A DNA stretch of 64,000 nucleotides, taken from NCBI RefSeq assembly GCF_900113745.1, contig NZ_FOQL01000006.1, positions 100,010 to 164,009 on the forward strand, written 5' to 3'. Shown here in pieces: positions 1-10,338 of the stretch. Source of the DNA: Pseudomonas guineae (GTDB lineage Bacteria > Pseudomonadota > Gammaproteobacteria > Pseudomonadales > Pseudomonadaceae). Within the stretch, counting starts at the first letter, position 1. Every line of letters begins with the position of its first letter. The position numbers and the translations under genes are program-made. Below the pieces are notes generated by a model. That model ran no database searches, was not told the origin of the DNA, and saw only the letters and a list, made by a program, of their open reading frames with translations.

Positions 1-3000
1 CGCACGGCCTTGAACGAGTCGTTTGCCGCGCAATTGGCCAAGCGCCTGCGCGACCACGACCCGCTCACCACGCCGACGCTGGGCTGGCTGGAAGAACGCC
101 TTGGTGCCCAAGGCAGCAATATCGATGAGGTGGTGCAGCACGCCCAGCAACGTCAGGGGGCGTCCAACCTTAGCGTACGCAATATCATCAACAGCATGCG
201 CCTAATCTCCTCCATCGACTGGGCGCTGCTGTTTGAGAGTGTCAGCCTGGTTGATGCACGCCTGGCCGCCGGCAGCGACTTTGCCGCGATGGACTTCGCC
301 ACCCGCAACCTGTACCGCAGCGCCATTGAACAACTGGCCCGCGGCAGCGCCTGCACCGAGCTGGAGGTTGCCGAACAGGCCCTGCAGGCCGCGCATCAGG
401 CGCATGCCCGCCACGCGGATGACGATGACCCACGCCTCAGCGACCCCGGCTACCACTTGATCGCCGAGGGTCGCCTGGCCCTGGAGCAACGCATCGACTT
501 TCGCCCACCGCTGCGCCTGCGCATCAGCCGGGGCCATATCCGCCTCGGGATGCCCGGCTATGTGGCCGCGATCGTCAGCCTGGCCTGCTTGCTGCTCGGC
601 CTGGCGTTATATGTGTTGGCCGGCCAGGGCGTCAGTGCCGGCTGGCTGCTCGCGCTTGGTTTGCTGGGTTTTCTGCCGGCCAGCGAAGTGGCCACCGCGC
701 TGGTCAACCGTGCGGTCAGTGCCAACTTCGGCGCCATGGGCTTGCCGGGCCTGGAACTGATTGACGGCGTACCCAGCCGCCTGCGCACGCTGATTGCGGT
801 ACCGACCCTATTGGGCAGCGAGGCCGACCTGCTGGAACAAATCGAACGCCTGGAAGTGCATCACCTCTCCGGCGACGGCGGCGACCTCACCTTCGCCCTA
901 CTTACCGACGGTCTGGATGCTGCGCAGGAGCAGTTGCCCGGCGACGCAGCCTTGCTGCAACTGGCCAGCCACGCCATTGGCCAGCTCAACCTACGCTATG
1001 GGCCGGGCGTGGCCGGTAGCCGTTTCCTGCTGCTGCACCGGCGCCGTCAGTTCAACCCCAGCGAAAACGTCTGGATGGGCTGGGAGCGCAAACGCGGCAA
1101 GCTGCACGAGCTCAACCGTTTGCTGCGCGGTGCCGACGACACCAGCTTTATCCCGGTGCCGGGGCTGACCCAACGCGTGCCCGCCGCCGTGCGTTATGTC
1201 ATCACCCTGGATGCCGACACCCGCCTACCGCGCGATGCGGCCCTACGCTTGATCGGCAAAATGGCTCACCCGCTGAATCAACCTCGCTTTAGTCAGCGGC
1301 TGCAGCGGGTAGTCGGCGGTTACGCAATTTTGCAGCCACGGGTGACGCCTTCGCTGCCCTTGCAACGCGAAGGGTCGCTGTATCAAAAGGTATTTTCCAG
1401 CCCCGGCGGCATGGACCCCTACGCCGCTGCCGTGTCCGACGTTTACCAAGACCTGTTCGGCGAAGGCTCCTTTACCGGCAAAGGCATCTACGACATTGAT
1501 GCCTTCGAGGCGTCACTGGCCGGACGAGTGACGGAAAACAGCATGCTTAGCCATGACCTGTTTGAGGGCGTCTTCGCCCGCGCCGGACTGGCCTCGGATA
1601 TCGAAGTGGTCGAAGAATTCCCTTCGCGTTACGACGTTGCCAGCAAGCGCCAACACCGCTGGACCCGTGGCGACTGGCAACTGTTGCCGTGGCTTCTCGG
1701 GCCATTCAGAGGCGCGCGTGCACTCCCGAGCAGCGGCCGCTGGAAGATGCTCGATAACCTGCGCCGCTCTGTGTTGGCGCCGGCCACCCTCGCGGCGCTG
1801 GCCGTGAGCTGGCTGCTGCCGCTGCCCGCCGCGCTGACCGCCAGCCTATTGCTGGTCGCCAGCCTGCTGATCCCCGCCCTACTGCCACTGTGCTTCGGCC
1901 TGCTGCCCGCGCGCGCCGGTATTCGCTGGCGCAGCCACCTGGCCAAGCTGCGCGATGACCTACTGCTGGCCCTGCTGCAAAGCGCGCTAACCCTGACCTT
2001 TCTCGCTGACCAGAGCTGGCGCATGCTCGATGCCATCAGCCGCACCCTATCCCGCCTGCTGATCAGCCGCCGCCACCTGTTGGAATGGACCACCGCCGCG
2101 CAAACCGCGATCAGCCCACGGCTAAAACTGCTGGGCTTCTACCGCGGCATGCTCGGCGGCACGTTGCTCGGCCTGCTGCTGTGCGGCCTAGCCCTGGCAT
2201 GGTCGCCGGCGAGCTGGCTGGTGCTGCTGCCGTTCGCTCTGCTTTGGCTCAGCGCACCGGCGATTGCTTTGCAGGTTAGCCGTTCGCCGCGGGTGGCCAA
2301 ACGCCTGCTGGTCGACCCGGCAAAAACCACTGAGCTACGCCTGATTGCGCGGCGCACCTGGCGCTTCTTCGAAACCTTCGTCAACGCGGCGGAAAATCAA
2401 CTGCCGCCGGATAATTTCCAAGAAGACCCGAAACCCGTCATTGCCCACCGCACCTCGCCAACCAATATGGGCCTGTACCTGTTGTGCGTTGTTGCAGCCC
2501 GCGACTTTGGCTGGGCCGGCACTCAGCGCTGCCTCGCCCGCCTGCAAGCGACCCTGGCGGTAATGGCGCAATTGCAGCGCCACCGCGGGCACTTCTTTAA
2601 CTGGTACGACACCCAGGATTTACGGCCGCTGGCCCCGATCTATGTGTCCTCCGTGGACAGCGGCAACTTAGCCGGCCACTTGCTCGTAGTCGCCAATGCC
2701 TGCGAAGAATGGCTCCAAGCGCCCGTCAGCAGCGATGCGCGCCAAGGCCTGCACGACACCCTGCAACTGGCCAGCGCCGCATTGGCCACCCTGCCGTTAA
2801 GTCGCAGTGAGCGAGGCCAGCAACTGCATGAGCTACTGCTGCAGATCGACGTCGCGCTAAGCGGTGTTCAACCCCTGAGCGGCCTGTTCCCCGTCTTGCT
2901 GCGGCTGAGCGATAAAGCCGCCCAACTCGCCGGAGGCAACGGCCCACTCGACAGCGATGACCACGTTGCCGACCTGTTGTTCTGGCTGCAAGCCCTGAGC

Positions 3001-6000
3001 CAAGCCCTGGCCGATCTGCAGCACGATGCACAACTGAGCGACGCCGAGCGCACGGACCTGCAACAACGCTTGCGCGCCGTCGCCGAGCAGGCGCGCAGCA
3101 TGGCCCTGGCCATGGATTTCGCCTTCTTACTGGAGCCTGAACGCAAACTGCTGTCGATCGGCTTCTGCCTGAGCGACAACAGCCTGGACAGCAGCTGCTA
3201 TGACCTGCTCGCCTCCGAAGCACGCCTGGCCAGCCTGTTCGCCATTGCCAAGGGCGATGTCAGCACCCGCCACTGGTTTCGTCTGGGCCGCACCGCGACA
3301 CCGCTGGGCAACGGCTCGGCGCTGATTTCTTGGTCAGGCTCGATGTTCGAGTACCTGATGCCGTCACTGGTGATGCGCGCGCCGGCTGGCAGCCTGTTGG
3401 AGCAGACCAACCGTTTAGTGGTGGCGCGCCAAGCCGAATACGGAAATACCTTGGGCATTCCCTGGGGCATCTCCGAGTCGGCTTATAACGCCCGCGACCT
3501 GGAGCTGACCTACCAGTATTCGAACTTCGGCGTACCGGGCCTGGGCCTCAAACGCGGCTTATCAGCCAACCGCGTGATTGCCCCGTACGCCACTGGGCTG
3601 GCGACCATGGCCGATCCACAGGCCGCGCTGGCCAACTATCAACGCTTGGCCAAGATGGGCGCACTGGGGCGCTATGGCTACTACGAAGCGCTGGACTTCA
3701 CCCCTAAGCGCCTGCCGGATGACCAACCCTACGCCATCGTGCGCAACTTTATGGCCCACCATCAGGGCATGAGCATTGTCGCCATTGCGAACACCCTGCA
3801 TGACGGCCAGATGCGCGCGCGCTTTCACCGTGAACCGATGATTCAAGCTTGCGAACTGTTGCTCCAAGAACGCATGCCGCGCAATGTCGCGGTCGCCCAC
3901 CCACGCGCCGAGGAAGTCGACGCCTGCGCCACAGAGGGCGATTGCGGCCAGCCTAGCGAACGCCGACTCAACCACTTCAGCGATAACCCACCGACCACCC
4001 ACCTGCTCAGCAACGGTCGTTACAGCGTGATGCTCACCGCCAGTGGCGCGGGCTACAGCCGCTGGCGCGACATTGCCATCACCCGCTGGCAGGAAGACAG
4101 CACCCGCGACCACCATGGTTCATTCATCTTCCTCTGGGACACGCAGAACGACAGTCACTGGTCCCTTGGTGCGCAACCCAGCAGTGACATGCCCTACAAC
4201 GAAGTGGTGTTCGCCGAGGACTACGCCAGCTACAGCCGCCAAGACGGCAACCTCAGTACCACCCTAGAAATCTTGGTATCCGGCGAAGATGACGGTGAAG
4301 TGCGCCGCGTCTCGCTGACTAACAGCGGCCGGGTGGCGCGAGAAATAGAACTGACCTCCTATGCCGAACTGGTGCTGGCCAGCGCCGCCAGCGACAACGC
4401 TCACCCGGCGTTTTCCAAACTGTTTGTGGTCACCGAATACCTGCCCGCCTTTGCCGCACTGATTGCCACGCGCCGGCCGCGTAGCGCCAGTGAACAGCCA
4501 ATCTGGGCCGCGCACTTTGCCGTGGTCGAAGGTCAACTGAGCGCCGTGCCGCAGTATGAGTCCGACCGGGCACGCTTTCTCGGGCGCAGTTGCGCGCTGC
4601 ATGCGGCGGCGGTCATCCGCCGGGGCCAGCACCTGTCCAACACCGTTGGCACGGTGCTCGACCCGATCTTCTCGCTGCGCCAGCGTGTGCTGGTTGGCCC
4701 AGGAAAAATCGCCCGCGTGGCGTTCTGGACGCTGGTGGCGCCCTCGCGTGAGGAGTTGCTCGACCTGATCGACAAGCACCATGACCGCAGCGCCTTTGAG
4801 CGGGCAAAAACGCTGGCCTGGACCCAAGCCCAGGTGGAACTGCGTCACCTTGATATGCACGCCGCCGAAGCCGCCGACTTTCAGTGCTTGGCGGCACCCA
4901 TCCTCTATGCCGACTCACGCTTTCGCGCACCGGCTGCCAGCCTGCTACGCGGTTTAGGGAGCCAGGACGGGCTGTGGTCACAGGGGATTTCCGGCGACCT
5001 GCCGATTGTGCTGCTGCGCATCGCCGACGCCGAAGACATCGCTCAGGTAAGGCAGCTGCTGCGCGCCCACGAGTACTGGCGGATGAAGCGCCTGGCAGTG
5101 GACTTGGTAATCATCAACGAGCATGCCTCCTCCTACCTGCAGGATTTGCAAGTGGCCATCGAGACGGCCGTGCGCAGCAGCCAATCACGCCCACGTTTTG
5201 CCACCGAACTGGCGCAGGGCTCGGTGTTTGTATTGCGCGCCGACTTGCTCACGGGTGAATTCCGCGAGCGCTTGCAAGCGGTGGCACGGGTGCTGCTAGT
5301 GGCGCATCGCGGGCCGGTGTCCGAACAGCTGGCGCGGATTCAACCCATCACCCCACCGCTGCCAGCCAGCGCCGGCAATCAACATGCAGAGCACATCGCC
5401 GTGCACCGCGCGCAGCCGCTGCCTGACCTGCTGGAGTTTGACAATGGCCTGGGTGGCTTCGACCTGGATGGCCGCGAGTACGTGGTGCACCTAGACGCCT
5501 GGAGCAATACCCCGGCGCCGTGGATCAATGTGATCGCCAATGCGCAGTTCGGTTTTCAGGTCTCGGCTGAAGGCAGCGGCTACACCTGGGCCGACAATAG
5601 CCGGGAGAATCAGCTCACGCCTTGGTCCAACGACCCGGTCAGCGATCCACCCGGCGAAGCCTTGTATGTGCGCGACGAAGACAGCCTGGCGCTCTACAGC
5701 CCCACAGCCCAACCGCTGCGTGACAGCGGCCACTACGAAGCCCGCCACGGCTTTGGCTACAGCCGTTTCAGCCACCAGGCCGGTGGCATCGCCATGGAAT
5801 TGCTGCAGTACGTGCCGTTGCATGACCCGATCAAAATTTCTCGGCTGACCCTGCGCAACCTCTCCGACCGCCCACGGCGGCTAAGCGTTAGCGCCTATGC
5901 CGAGTGGGTACTCGGCACCACACGGGCGGCCAGCGCAGCGTTTATCGTCAGCCGGCAGGACGCCGCCACGGGGGCGATCCTGGTACGCAACCGCTGGAGC

Positions 6001-7833
6001 ATTGCCTTCGCCGGGCGCAGCGCTTTCAGCGACCTGGGCGGTCAGCAGAGCAGTTGGACCGCCGACCGCTGCGAGTTTATCGGGCGCAATGGCAGCCTCG
6101 CGCAACCGGCGGCCCTCGCCCGGCAAACAGCGCTTAGCGGCAATCTGGGTGCCGGGCTCGACCCCTGCACGGCACTGCAATGCGAGCTGGAACTGCAGCC
6201 TGGAGAAAGCACCGAAGTGCTCTGGCTACTCGGCCAATGCACCAGCGAACAGAAGGCCAGCGCCTTGATTAAACGCTACCGCCAGGCCGACCTGGACGCC
6301 GTACTGGCAGAAGTGCAGGCGCACTGGCAGCAGCTATTGGGCGCCGTACAAGTGCAGACCCCAAGCCGCGCCATGGACATCATGCTCAATGGCTGGCTGC
6401 TCTATCAAACTCTGGCGTGCCGTATCTGGGCGCGCTCGGCGTTCTACCAAGCCAGCGGCGCCTATGGCTTCCGCGACCAGTTGCAGGACGGCATGGCCCT
6501 GACGTTCGCCAGCCCAGAAATGACCCGCCGGCATATTCTGCGCGCCGCCAGCCGTCAGTTTATTGAAGGCGATGTGCAGCACTGGTGGCTGCCGCATTCC
6601 GGTCAGGGCGTGCGCACGCGCATCTCCGATGATCGCGTGTGGCTGGCCTATGCCACGGCCCAATACATCCAGAGCACGGCCGATACGGTGATTCTCGATG
6701 AGCCAGTGGATTTTCTTGAAGGCCCACAACTGGCGGCCGCCGAGCACGATGCATTCTTCCAACCCATGCAAGCGGATGCGCCCGCCTCGCTGTTTGAGCA
6801 CTGCGCCCGCGGCCTGGACCAATGCCTGCAACTGACTGGCGAACTGGGTCTGCCGCTGATGGGTGGCGGTGACTGGAACGACGGCATGAACCGCGTTGGC
6901 GAACACGGCAAAGGCGAAAGCGTCTGGCTGGGTTGGCTGCTGCTGCGCACCATCGCCCTGTTTGCGCCCTATGCCGAGGTGCATGACAGCGCCCGCGCGG
7001 CACGTTGGCAGGCGCACGCCGAGGCACTGCGTAACGCGCTGCAAGCGCATGCCTGGGACGGCCAGTGGTACCGCCGCGCGACCTTCGATGACGGCACCTG
7101 GCTCGGCTCAGCACAGAACACGGAGTGCCAGATCGACTCCATTGCTCAATCCTGGGCGGTATTGTCCGAGGGTGCCGACCCAGTGCGCGCGAATATGGCC
7201 ATGGCCTCATTGCAGCGCCAGCTGGTTCGCGAGGACGACGGCATCGCCCTGCTGTTCACCCCACCCTTCGACACAACCCCGCTGGAGCCCGGTTATATCA
7301 AGGGCTACCCGCCAGGCCTGCGCGAAAACGGCGGGCAATACAGCCACGCGGCGATGTGGGCGATTCTGGCCTACTGCCGGCTCGGCTCAGCGCAGCAGGC
7401 CTTCGCCCTGTTTGATCTGGTCAACCCGATCAACCACAGCCTTAACCCTGAGGCTAGCCAACGCTACAAGGTCGAACCCTATGTGCTCGCGGCCGATGTT
7501 TACGCGGTGGCGCCGCATATCGGCCGTGGCGGCTGGACCTGGTACACCGGTGCCGCCGGTTGGATGTACCGCGCCGGCATTGAGGGGATTCTCGGCATTC
7601 GCCGTGAAGGTGATTGGCTGCTGCTCGAACCGTGCATCCCAGCCGACTGGCCGGGCTTCAGCGCGTGTATCCGTCTGGGTGACAGCCGTTACCAGATTGA
7701 GCTGAGTAACCCGGCGCAGCGTAGCCAGGGCATACGCCAGGCCTGGCTGGACGAGCAAGTACTCGACTGCACACAAGGGCACATCAAGGTAGCGCTGGAC
7801 GGGGCTGCGCATCAGTTGCGCGTCGAGCTGTAG
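1..7833 (+). CDS. Cyclic beta-1,2-glucan synthase-like protein (GT84/GH94), 5' truncated
   Basis: The frame is open from the first base, so the true start lies left of the window; about 2,610 residues are visible, against roughly 2,800-2,900 for the Cgs/ChvB/NdvB family. In order I see a hydrophobic pair near nt 540-710, a glycosyltransferase core with the DAD metal motif (VITLDADTRLP, nt 1198-1230) and the Q-x-x-R-W motif (QHRWTRGDW, nt 1651-1677), further membrane segments around nt 1770-1900, 1960-2010 and 2150-2270, a glucoamylase-like domain (NARDLELTYQYSNFG near nt 3490), and a C-terminal GH94-type phosphorylase-like region with GGGDWNDGMN (nt 6862-6891) carrying the catalytic Asp. By family knowledge it would polymerise UDP-glucose on a protein-bound primer, trim the chain and cyclise it into a periplasmic glucan. 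Family assignment is strong; the exact product is inferred. Confidence 0.9.
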   Translation, partial: RTALNESFAAQLAKRLRDHDPLTTPTLGWLEERLGAQGSNIDEVVQHAQQRQGASNLSVRNIINSMRLISSIDWALLFESVSLVDARLAAGSDFAAMDFATRNLYRSAIEQLARGSACTELEVAEQALQAAHQAHARHADDDDPRLSDPGYHLIAEGRLALEQRIDFRPPLRLRISRGHIRLGMPGYVAAIVSLACLLLGLALYVLAGQGVSAGWLLALGLLGFLPASEVATALVNRAVSANFGAMGLPGLELIDGVPSRLRTLIAVPTLLGSEADLLEQIERLEVHHLSGDGGDLTFALLTDGLDAAQEQLPGDAALLQLASHAIGQLNLRYGPGVAGSRFLLLHRRRQFNPSENVWMGWERKRGKLHELNRLLRGADDTSFIPVPGLTQRVPAAVRYVITLDADTRLPRDAALRLIGKMAHPLNQPRFSQRLQRVVGGYAILQPRVTPSLPLQREGSLYQKVFSSPGGMDPYAAAVSDVYQDLFGEGSFTGKGIYDIDAFEASLAGRVTENSMLSHDLFEGVFARAGLASDIEVVEEFPSRYDVASKRQHRWTRGDWQLLPWLLGPFRGARALPSSGRWKMLDNLRRSVLAPATLAALAVSWLLPLPAALTASLLLVASLLIPALLPLCFGLLPARAGIRWRSHLAKLRDDLLLALLQSALTLTFLADQSWRMLDAISRTLSRLLISRRHLLEWTTAAQTAISPRLKLLGFYRGMLGGTLLGLLLCGLALAWSPASWLVLLPFALLWLSAPAIALQVSRSPRVAKRLLVDPAKTTELRLIARRTWRFFETFVNAAENQLPPDNFQEDPKPVIAHRTSPTNMGLYLLCVVAARDFGWAGTQRCLARLQATLAVMAQLQRHRGHFFNWYDTQDLRPLAPIYVSSVDSGNLAGHLLVVANACEEWLQAPVSSDARQGLHDTLQLASAALATLPLSRSERGQQLHELLLQIDVALSGVQPLSGLFPVLLRLSDKAAQLAGGNGPLDSDDHVADLLFWLQALSQALADLQHDAQLSDAERTDLQQRLRAVAEQARSMALAMDFAFLLEPERKLLSIGFCLSDNSLDSSCYDLLASEARLASLFAIAKGDVSTRHWFRLGRTATPLGNGSALISWSGSMFEYLMPSLVMRAPAGSLLEQTNRLVVARQAEYGNTLGIPWGISESAYNARDLELTYQYSNFGVPGLGLKRGLSANRVIAPYATGLATMADPQAALANYQRLAKMGALGRYGYYEALDFTPKRLPDDQPYAIVRNFMAHHQGMSIVAIANTLHDGQMRARFHREPMIQACELLLQERMPRNVAVAHPRAEEVDACATEGDCGQPSERRLNHFSDNPPTTHLLSNGRYSVMLTASGAGYSRWRDIAITRWQEDSTRDHHGSFIFLWDTQNDSHWSLGAQPSSDMPYNEVVFAEDYASYSRQDGNLSTTLEILVSGEDDGEVRRVSLTNSGRVAREIELTSYAELVLASAASDNAHPAFSKLFVVTEYLPAFAALIATRRPRSASEQPIWAAHFAVVEGQLSAVPQYESDRARFLGRSCALHAAAVIRRGQHLSNTVGTVLDPIFSLRQRVLVGPGKIARVAFWTLVAPSREELLDLIDKHHDRSAFERAKTLAWTQAQVELRHLDMHAAEAADFQCLAAPILYADSRFRAPAASLLRGLGSQDGLWSQGISGDLPIVLLRIADAEDIAQVRQLLRAHEYWRMKRLAVDLVIINEHASSYLQDLQVAIETAVRSSQSRPRFATELAQGSVFVLRADLLTGEFRERLQAVARVLLVAHRGPVSEQLARIQPITPPLPASAGNQHAEHIAVHRAQPLPDLLEFDNGLGGFDLDGREYVVHLDAWSNTPAPWINVIANAQFGFQVSAEGSGYTWADNSRENQLTPWSNDPVSDPPGEALYVRDEDSLALYSPTAQPLRDSGHYEARHGFGYSRFSHQAGGIAMELLQYVPLHDPIKISRLTLRNLSDRPRRLSVSAYAEWVLGTTRAASAAFIVSRQDAATGAILVRNRWSIAFAGRSAFSDLGGQQSSWTADRCEFIGRNGSLAQPAALARQTALSGNLGAGLDPCTALQCELELQPGESTEVLWLLGQCTSEQKASALIKRYRQADLDAVLAEVQAHWQQLLGAVQVQTPSRAMDIMLNGWLLYQTLACRIWARSAFYQASGAYGFRDQLQDGMALTFASPEMTRRHILRAASRQFIEGDVQHWWLPHSGQGVRTRISDDRVWLAYATAQYIQSTADTVILDEPVDFLEGPQLAAAEHDAFFQPMQADAPASLFEHCARGLDQCLQLTGELGLPLMGGGDWNDGMNRVGEHGKGESVWLGWLLLRTIALFAPYAEVHDSARAARWQAHAEALRNALQAHAWDGQWYRRATFDDGTWLGSAQNTECQIDSIAQSWAVLSEGADPVRANMAMASLQRQLVREDDGIALLFTPPFDTTPLEPGYIKGYPPGLRENGGQYSHAAMWAILAYCRLGSAQQAFALFDLVNPINHSLNPEASQRYKVEPYVLAADVYAVAPHIGRGGWTWYTGAAGWMYRAGIEGILGIRREGDWLLLEPCIPADWPGFSACIRLGDSRYQIELSNPAQRSQGIRQAWLDEQVLDCTQGHIKVALDGAAHQLRVEL

Positions 7834-7845
7834 CAGATGGTTTTT

Positions 7846-8217
7846 TCAACGATCAGCTTGGTCGAGCGGGACAAGCTCGGCCATTAGCTCGGCCAGTTCA
7901 TCACAGCCACTTTGCACAGCCACTTGGGCAGCGGCGCAAATGCCGCGGTAGCGTTGCAGTACCTGCTCGCCGGTGGCGGTGAGCTGGGTGCCACCGCCGT
8001 GCTTGCCACCGGCCAGGGTGCTGACCAGTGGCTGCTTAAAACTACGGTTCATGGTTTCCACCAGCAGCCAGGCGCGCCGGTAAGACATGCCCAAAGCACG
8101 TGCAGCCGCGCTGATCGAGCCATGCTCAGCAATCGCCGCCAGCAGCTCGGCCTTGCCGGGGCCGATGGCAATATCGCTGCCGTTATGCAGGCGGATTTTC
8201 AGATCAAGACGATACAT
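7846..8217 (-). CDS. ModE-type N-terminal HTH regulator (no molybdate-binding domain)
   Basis: This 123-residue protein matches only the winged-helix N-terminal domain of ModE/LysR-type regulators: EHGSISAAARALGMSYRRAW forms the helix-turn-helix, followed by the wing with GGKHGGGTQLTATG. Full ModE (about 260 residues) has two C-terminal MOP/TOBE domains that bind molybdate; they are absent and the gene ends cleanly, so this is a naturally short form of the kind common in Pseudomonas. It probably binds DNA as a dimer, but its ligand is unknown and no molybdate transport genes are nearby. It converges on the glucan synthase gene with only 12 bp between the stop codons. Confidence 0.85.
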   Translation of the reverse strand: MYRLDLKIRLHNGSDIAIGPGKAELLAAIAEHGSISAAARALGMSYRRAWLLVETMNRSFKQPLVSTLAGGKHGGGTQLTATGEQVLQRYRGICAAAQVAVQSGCDELAELMAELVPLDQADR

Positions 8218-8290
8218 GCGCTGACCACAACGAGGGATTCGCTGCGCAGCCTAACGCCTGATCAGATCAGGTGGAAGGTTCGACGCAACC

Positions 8291-8371
8291 GGTAGGAGCG
8301 GCGGGGACGCCGAGTTCATGCCCGCGATGCTTTGCTGTCGACATCGATTCGCGGGCAAGTCCGCTCCGACA
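8291..8371. repeat. REP-like intergenic palindrome, type A, copy 1
   Basis: Opens with TAGGAGCGGCGGGGACGCCG and closes with GCGGGCAAGTCCGCTCCGACA, giving inverted GGAGCGG/CCGCTCC arms with a smaller hairpin at each side. The second copy is at 38904-38965. It sits between the ModE-like gene and the DUF3309 gene and resembles REP pairs that are abundant in Pseudomonas intergenic DNA. Confidence 0.7.
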
Positions 8372-8398
8372 AAGGTTACGCATGTTGGCATGGCAGCT

Positions 8399-8557
8399 TT
8401 AAATTATGCCCATTACGAGCAGCACCACCAGCACAATCACCACTACGCCCAAACCGCCCGTAGGCCCGTAACCCCAGCTTTTGCTGTGTGGCCAAGCGGG
8501 TATGGCGCCGATCAATAACAGCACCAGCACGATCAATAGAATAGTACCCAGGCTCAT
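8399..8557 (-). CDS. DUF3309 family small membrane protein
   Basis: A 52-residue protein starting MSLGTILLIVLVLLLIGAIP, with the central signature WPHSKSWGYGPTGG and a second hydrophobic stretch to the C-terminus. This is the typical layout of DUF3309 peptides, two short hydrophobic helices around an aromatic, glycine-rich turn. An AGGAG ribosome-binding site lies 6 bp before the ATG. Function is unknown; inner-membrane location is inferred from hydrophobicity. Confidence 0.85.
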   Translation of the reverse strand: MSLGTILLIVLVLLLIGAIPAWPHSKSWGYGPTGGLGVVVIVLVVLLVMGII

Positions 8558-8685
8558 GGCGTTCTCCTTGATGAGTCACTGCAGCACGCCGGAACATCAG
8601 GTGCCAAGATGGCACCCAAGCGTCGCATCATCCTGCGCGCGAAAATGGCCCGTGTCGGTGCGCTATCGAACCCATGAGCGTTGCG

Positions 8686-10338
8686 CTATTCGGCGGCCAA
8701 TGCGCCATCCACAATCTGCTGCGCCTCACTGAAGATGCGCTGCAAGTGCGCTTCATCGCGGAAGCTTTCGGCGTAGATCTTGTAGATATCTTCAGTGCCC
8801 GACGGCCGCGCGGCGAACCAGCCGCCGTCGCTGATCACCTTGATCCCGCCAATCGCCGCGCCGTTACCTGGTGCCTTATCCAGCACCTGGATGATGGCAT
8901 CGCCGGCCAGTTCACGGCTGCTGATTTGTGCGGGCGAGAGTTTGCCCAAGGCCTTCTTCTGCGCGGGTGTCGCGGGCGCATCAACGCGGTCGGCGTAGAT
9001 CGCGCCGAACTCATCGCTCAGGCCTTGGTACAACTCGCCAGGGTCGCGCCCGCAAACCGCAGTCATTTCTGCCGAGAGCAGCGCCAGGGCGATGCCGTCC
9101 TTATCGGTGGTCCAGACCCGACCATCACGGCGTAGGAAGGTCGCACCGGCGCTTTCCTCACCGCCAAAGCCCAGGGAGCCATCGAACAGGCCGCTGGCAA
9201 ACCATTTAAAGCCCACCGGCACTTCCTGTATTGGCCGGCCCAGGCGCTGGCTAACGCGGTCGATCATCGCGCTGCTGACCAGGGTCTTGCCCACCGCCGC
9301 GGTGGCGCTCCACTGTGGACGATGCTGGAACAGGTAATCGATGGCCACGCTGAGGAAGTGGTTGGCCGGCAACAAGCCGACACTCGGCGCGACGATGCCG
9401 TGACGGTCGTAATCGGTGTCGCAGGCAAAGGCGATGTCGTAACCGTTTTTCAAGCTGATGAGGCGCTGCATGGCATGGCTGGAGGATGGGTCCATGCGGA
9501 TCTGCCCATCCCAGTCCAGGCTCATAAAGGCAAACTGCGGGTCGATGGTCTGGCTTACTACGTCCAGATTAAGGCCGTACTGCTCGGCAATCCGCCCCCA
9601 GTAATGCACGCCTGCACCGCCCAGCGGATCGACGCCCAGGTGCAAGCCAGCGGCGCGAATTGGGGCAAAGTCGATGACGTTGCCCAGGTCATTCACATAG
9701 GCACTGAGGTAATCGTACTCATGCACATTGGCGGCCTGGCGCGCCTGCGCCAGGGGCATGCGCTTAACCTCACGCAAGCCACCTTCAAGCAGCGCGTTGG
9801 CACGGTTCTGCACCCAGCTGGTGATGTCGCTGTCGGCTGGGCCGCCGTTAGTGGGGTTGTACTTGAAGCCGCCACTGTCCGGCGGGTTGTGCGACGGGGT
9901 GATGACGATGCCATCGGCCAAGCCGCTGCTGCGGCCCTGGTTATGCACCAGAATGGCCTGGCTGATCGCGGGCGTCGGAGTGAACTCGCCACCGGCGGAG
10001 ATCATTGTTTGCACGCCATTGGCGGCCAGCACTTCAATCGCGCTGTCCAGCGCCGGTTGCGACAGCGCATGGGTATCCGCGCCGATAAACAACGGCCCGC
10101 TGATGCCCTGCGCTACCCGGTAATCACAAATCGCCTGGCTGATGGCCAGCACATGCGCTTCATTGAAGCTGTGCGCCAGAGAACTGCCGCGGTGCCCGGA
10201 CGTACCAAATGCCACGCGCTGGCTGGCCACTGTGGGGTCTGGCTGCAGGTCGTAATAGGCGGCCAGCAGTGCAGTGATATCGGTCAACATCGAGATGGGT
10301 GCCGGCTGACCGGCCAAAGGGTGAATACGCGGGCTCAC
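8686..10338 (-). CDS. pgm: Phosphoglucomutase (alpha-D-glucose specific)
   Basis: 550 residues with the Pgm-type N-terminus (HPLAGQPAP, then FGTSGHRGSSLAHSFNE) and the active-site loop TPSHNPPDSGGFKYN, whose Ser carries the phosphate. GEESAGATFLRRDG corresponds to the sugar-binding loop, and the C-terminal ARPSGTEDIYKIYAESF is the phosphate-binding loop. It interconverts glucose-1-phosphate and glucose-6-phosphate in the cytosol, and so supplies UDP-glucose for polymers, possibly including the glucan made by the synthase at the left edge. Length and start agree with E. coli Pgm. It is transcribed alone, away from the gene at 10671. Confidence 0.95.
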   Translation of the reverse strand: MSPRIHPLAGQPAPISMLTDITALLAAYYDLQPDPTVASQRVAFGTSGHRGSSLAHSFNEAHVLAISQAICDYRVAQGISGPLFIGADTHALSQPALDSAIEVLAANGVQTMISAGGEFTPTPAISQAILVHNQGRSSGLADGIVITPSHNPPDSGGFKYNPTNGGPADSDITSWVQNRANALLEGGLREVKRMPLAQARQAANVHEYDYLSAYVNDLGNVIDFAPIRAAGLHLGVDPLGGAGVHYWGRIAEQYGLNLDVVSQTIDPQFAFMSLDWDGQIRMDPSSSHAMQRLISLKNGYDIAFACDTDYDRHGIVAPSVGLLPANHFLSVAIDYLFQHRPQWSATAAVGKTLVSSAMIDRVSQRLGRPIQEVPVGFKWFASGLFDGSLGFGGEESAGATFLRRDGRVWTTDKDGIALALLSAEMTAVCGRDPGELYQGLSDEFGAIYADRVDAPATPAQKKALGKLSPAQISSRELAGDAIIQVLDKAPGNGAAIGGIKVISDGGWFAARPSGTEDIYKIYAESFRDEAHLQRIFSEAQQIVDGALAAE

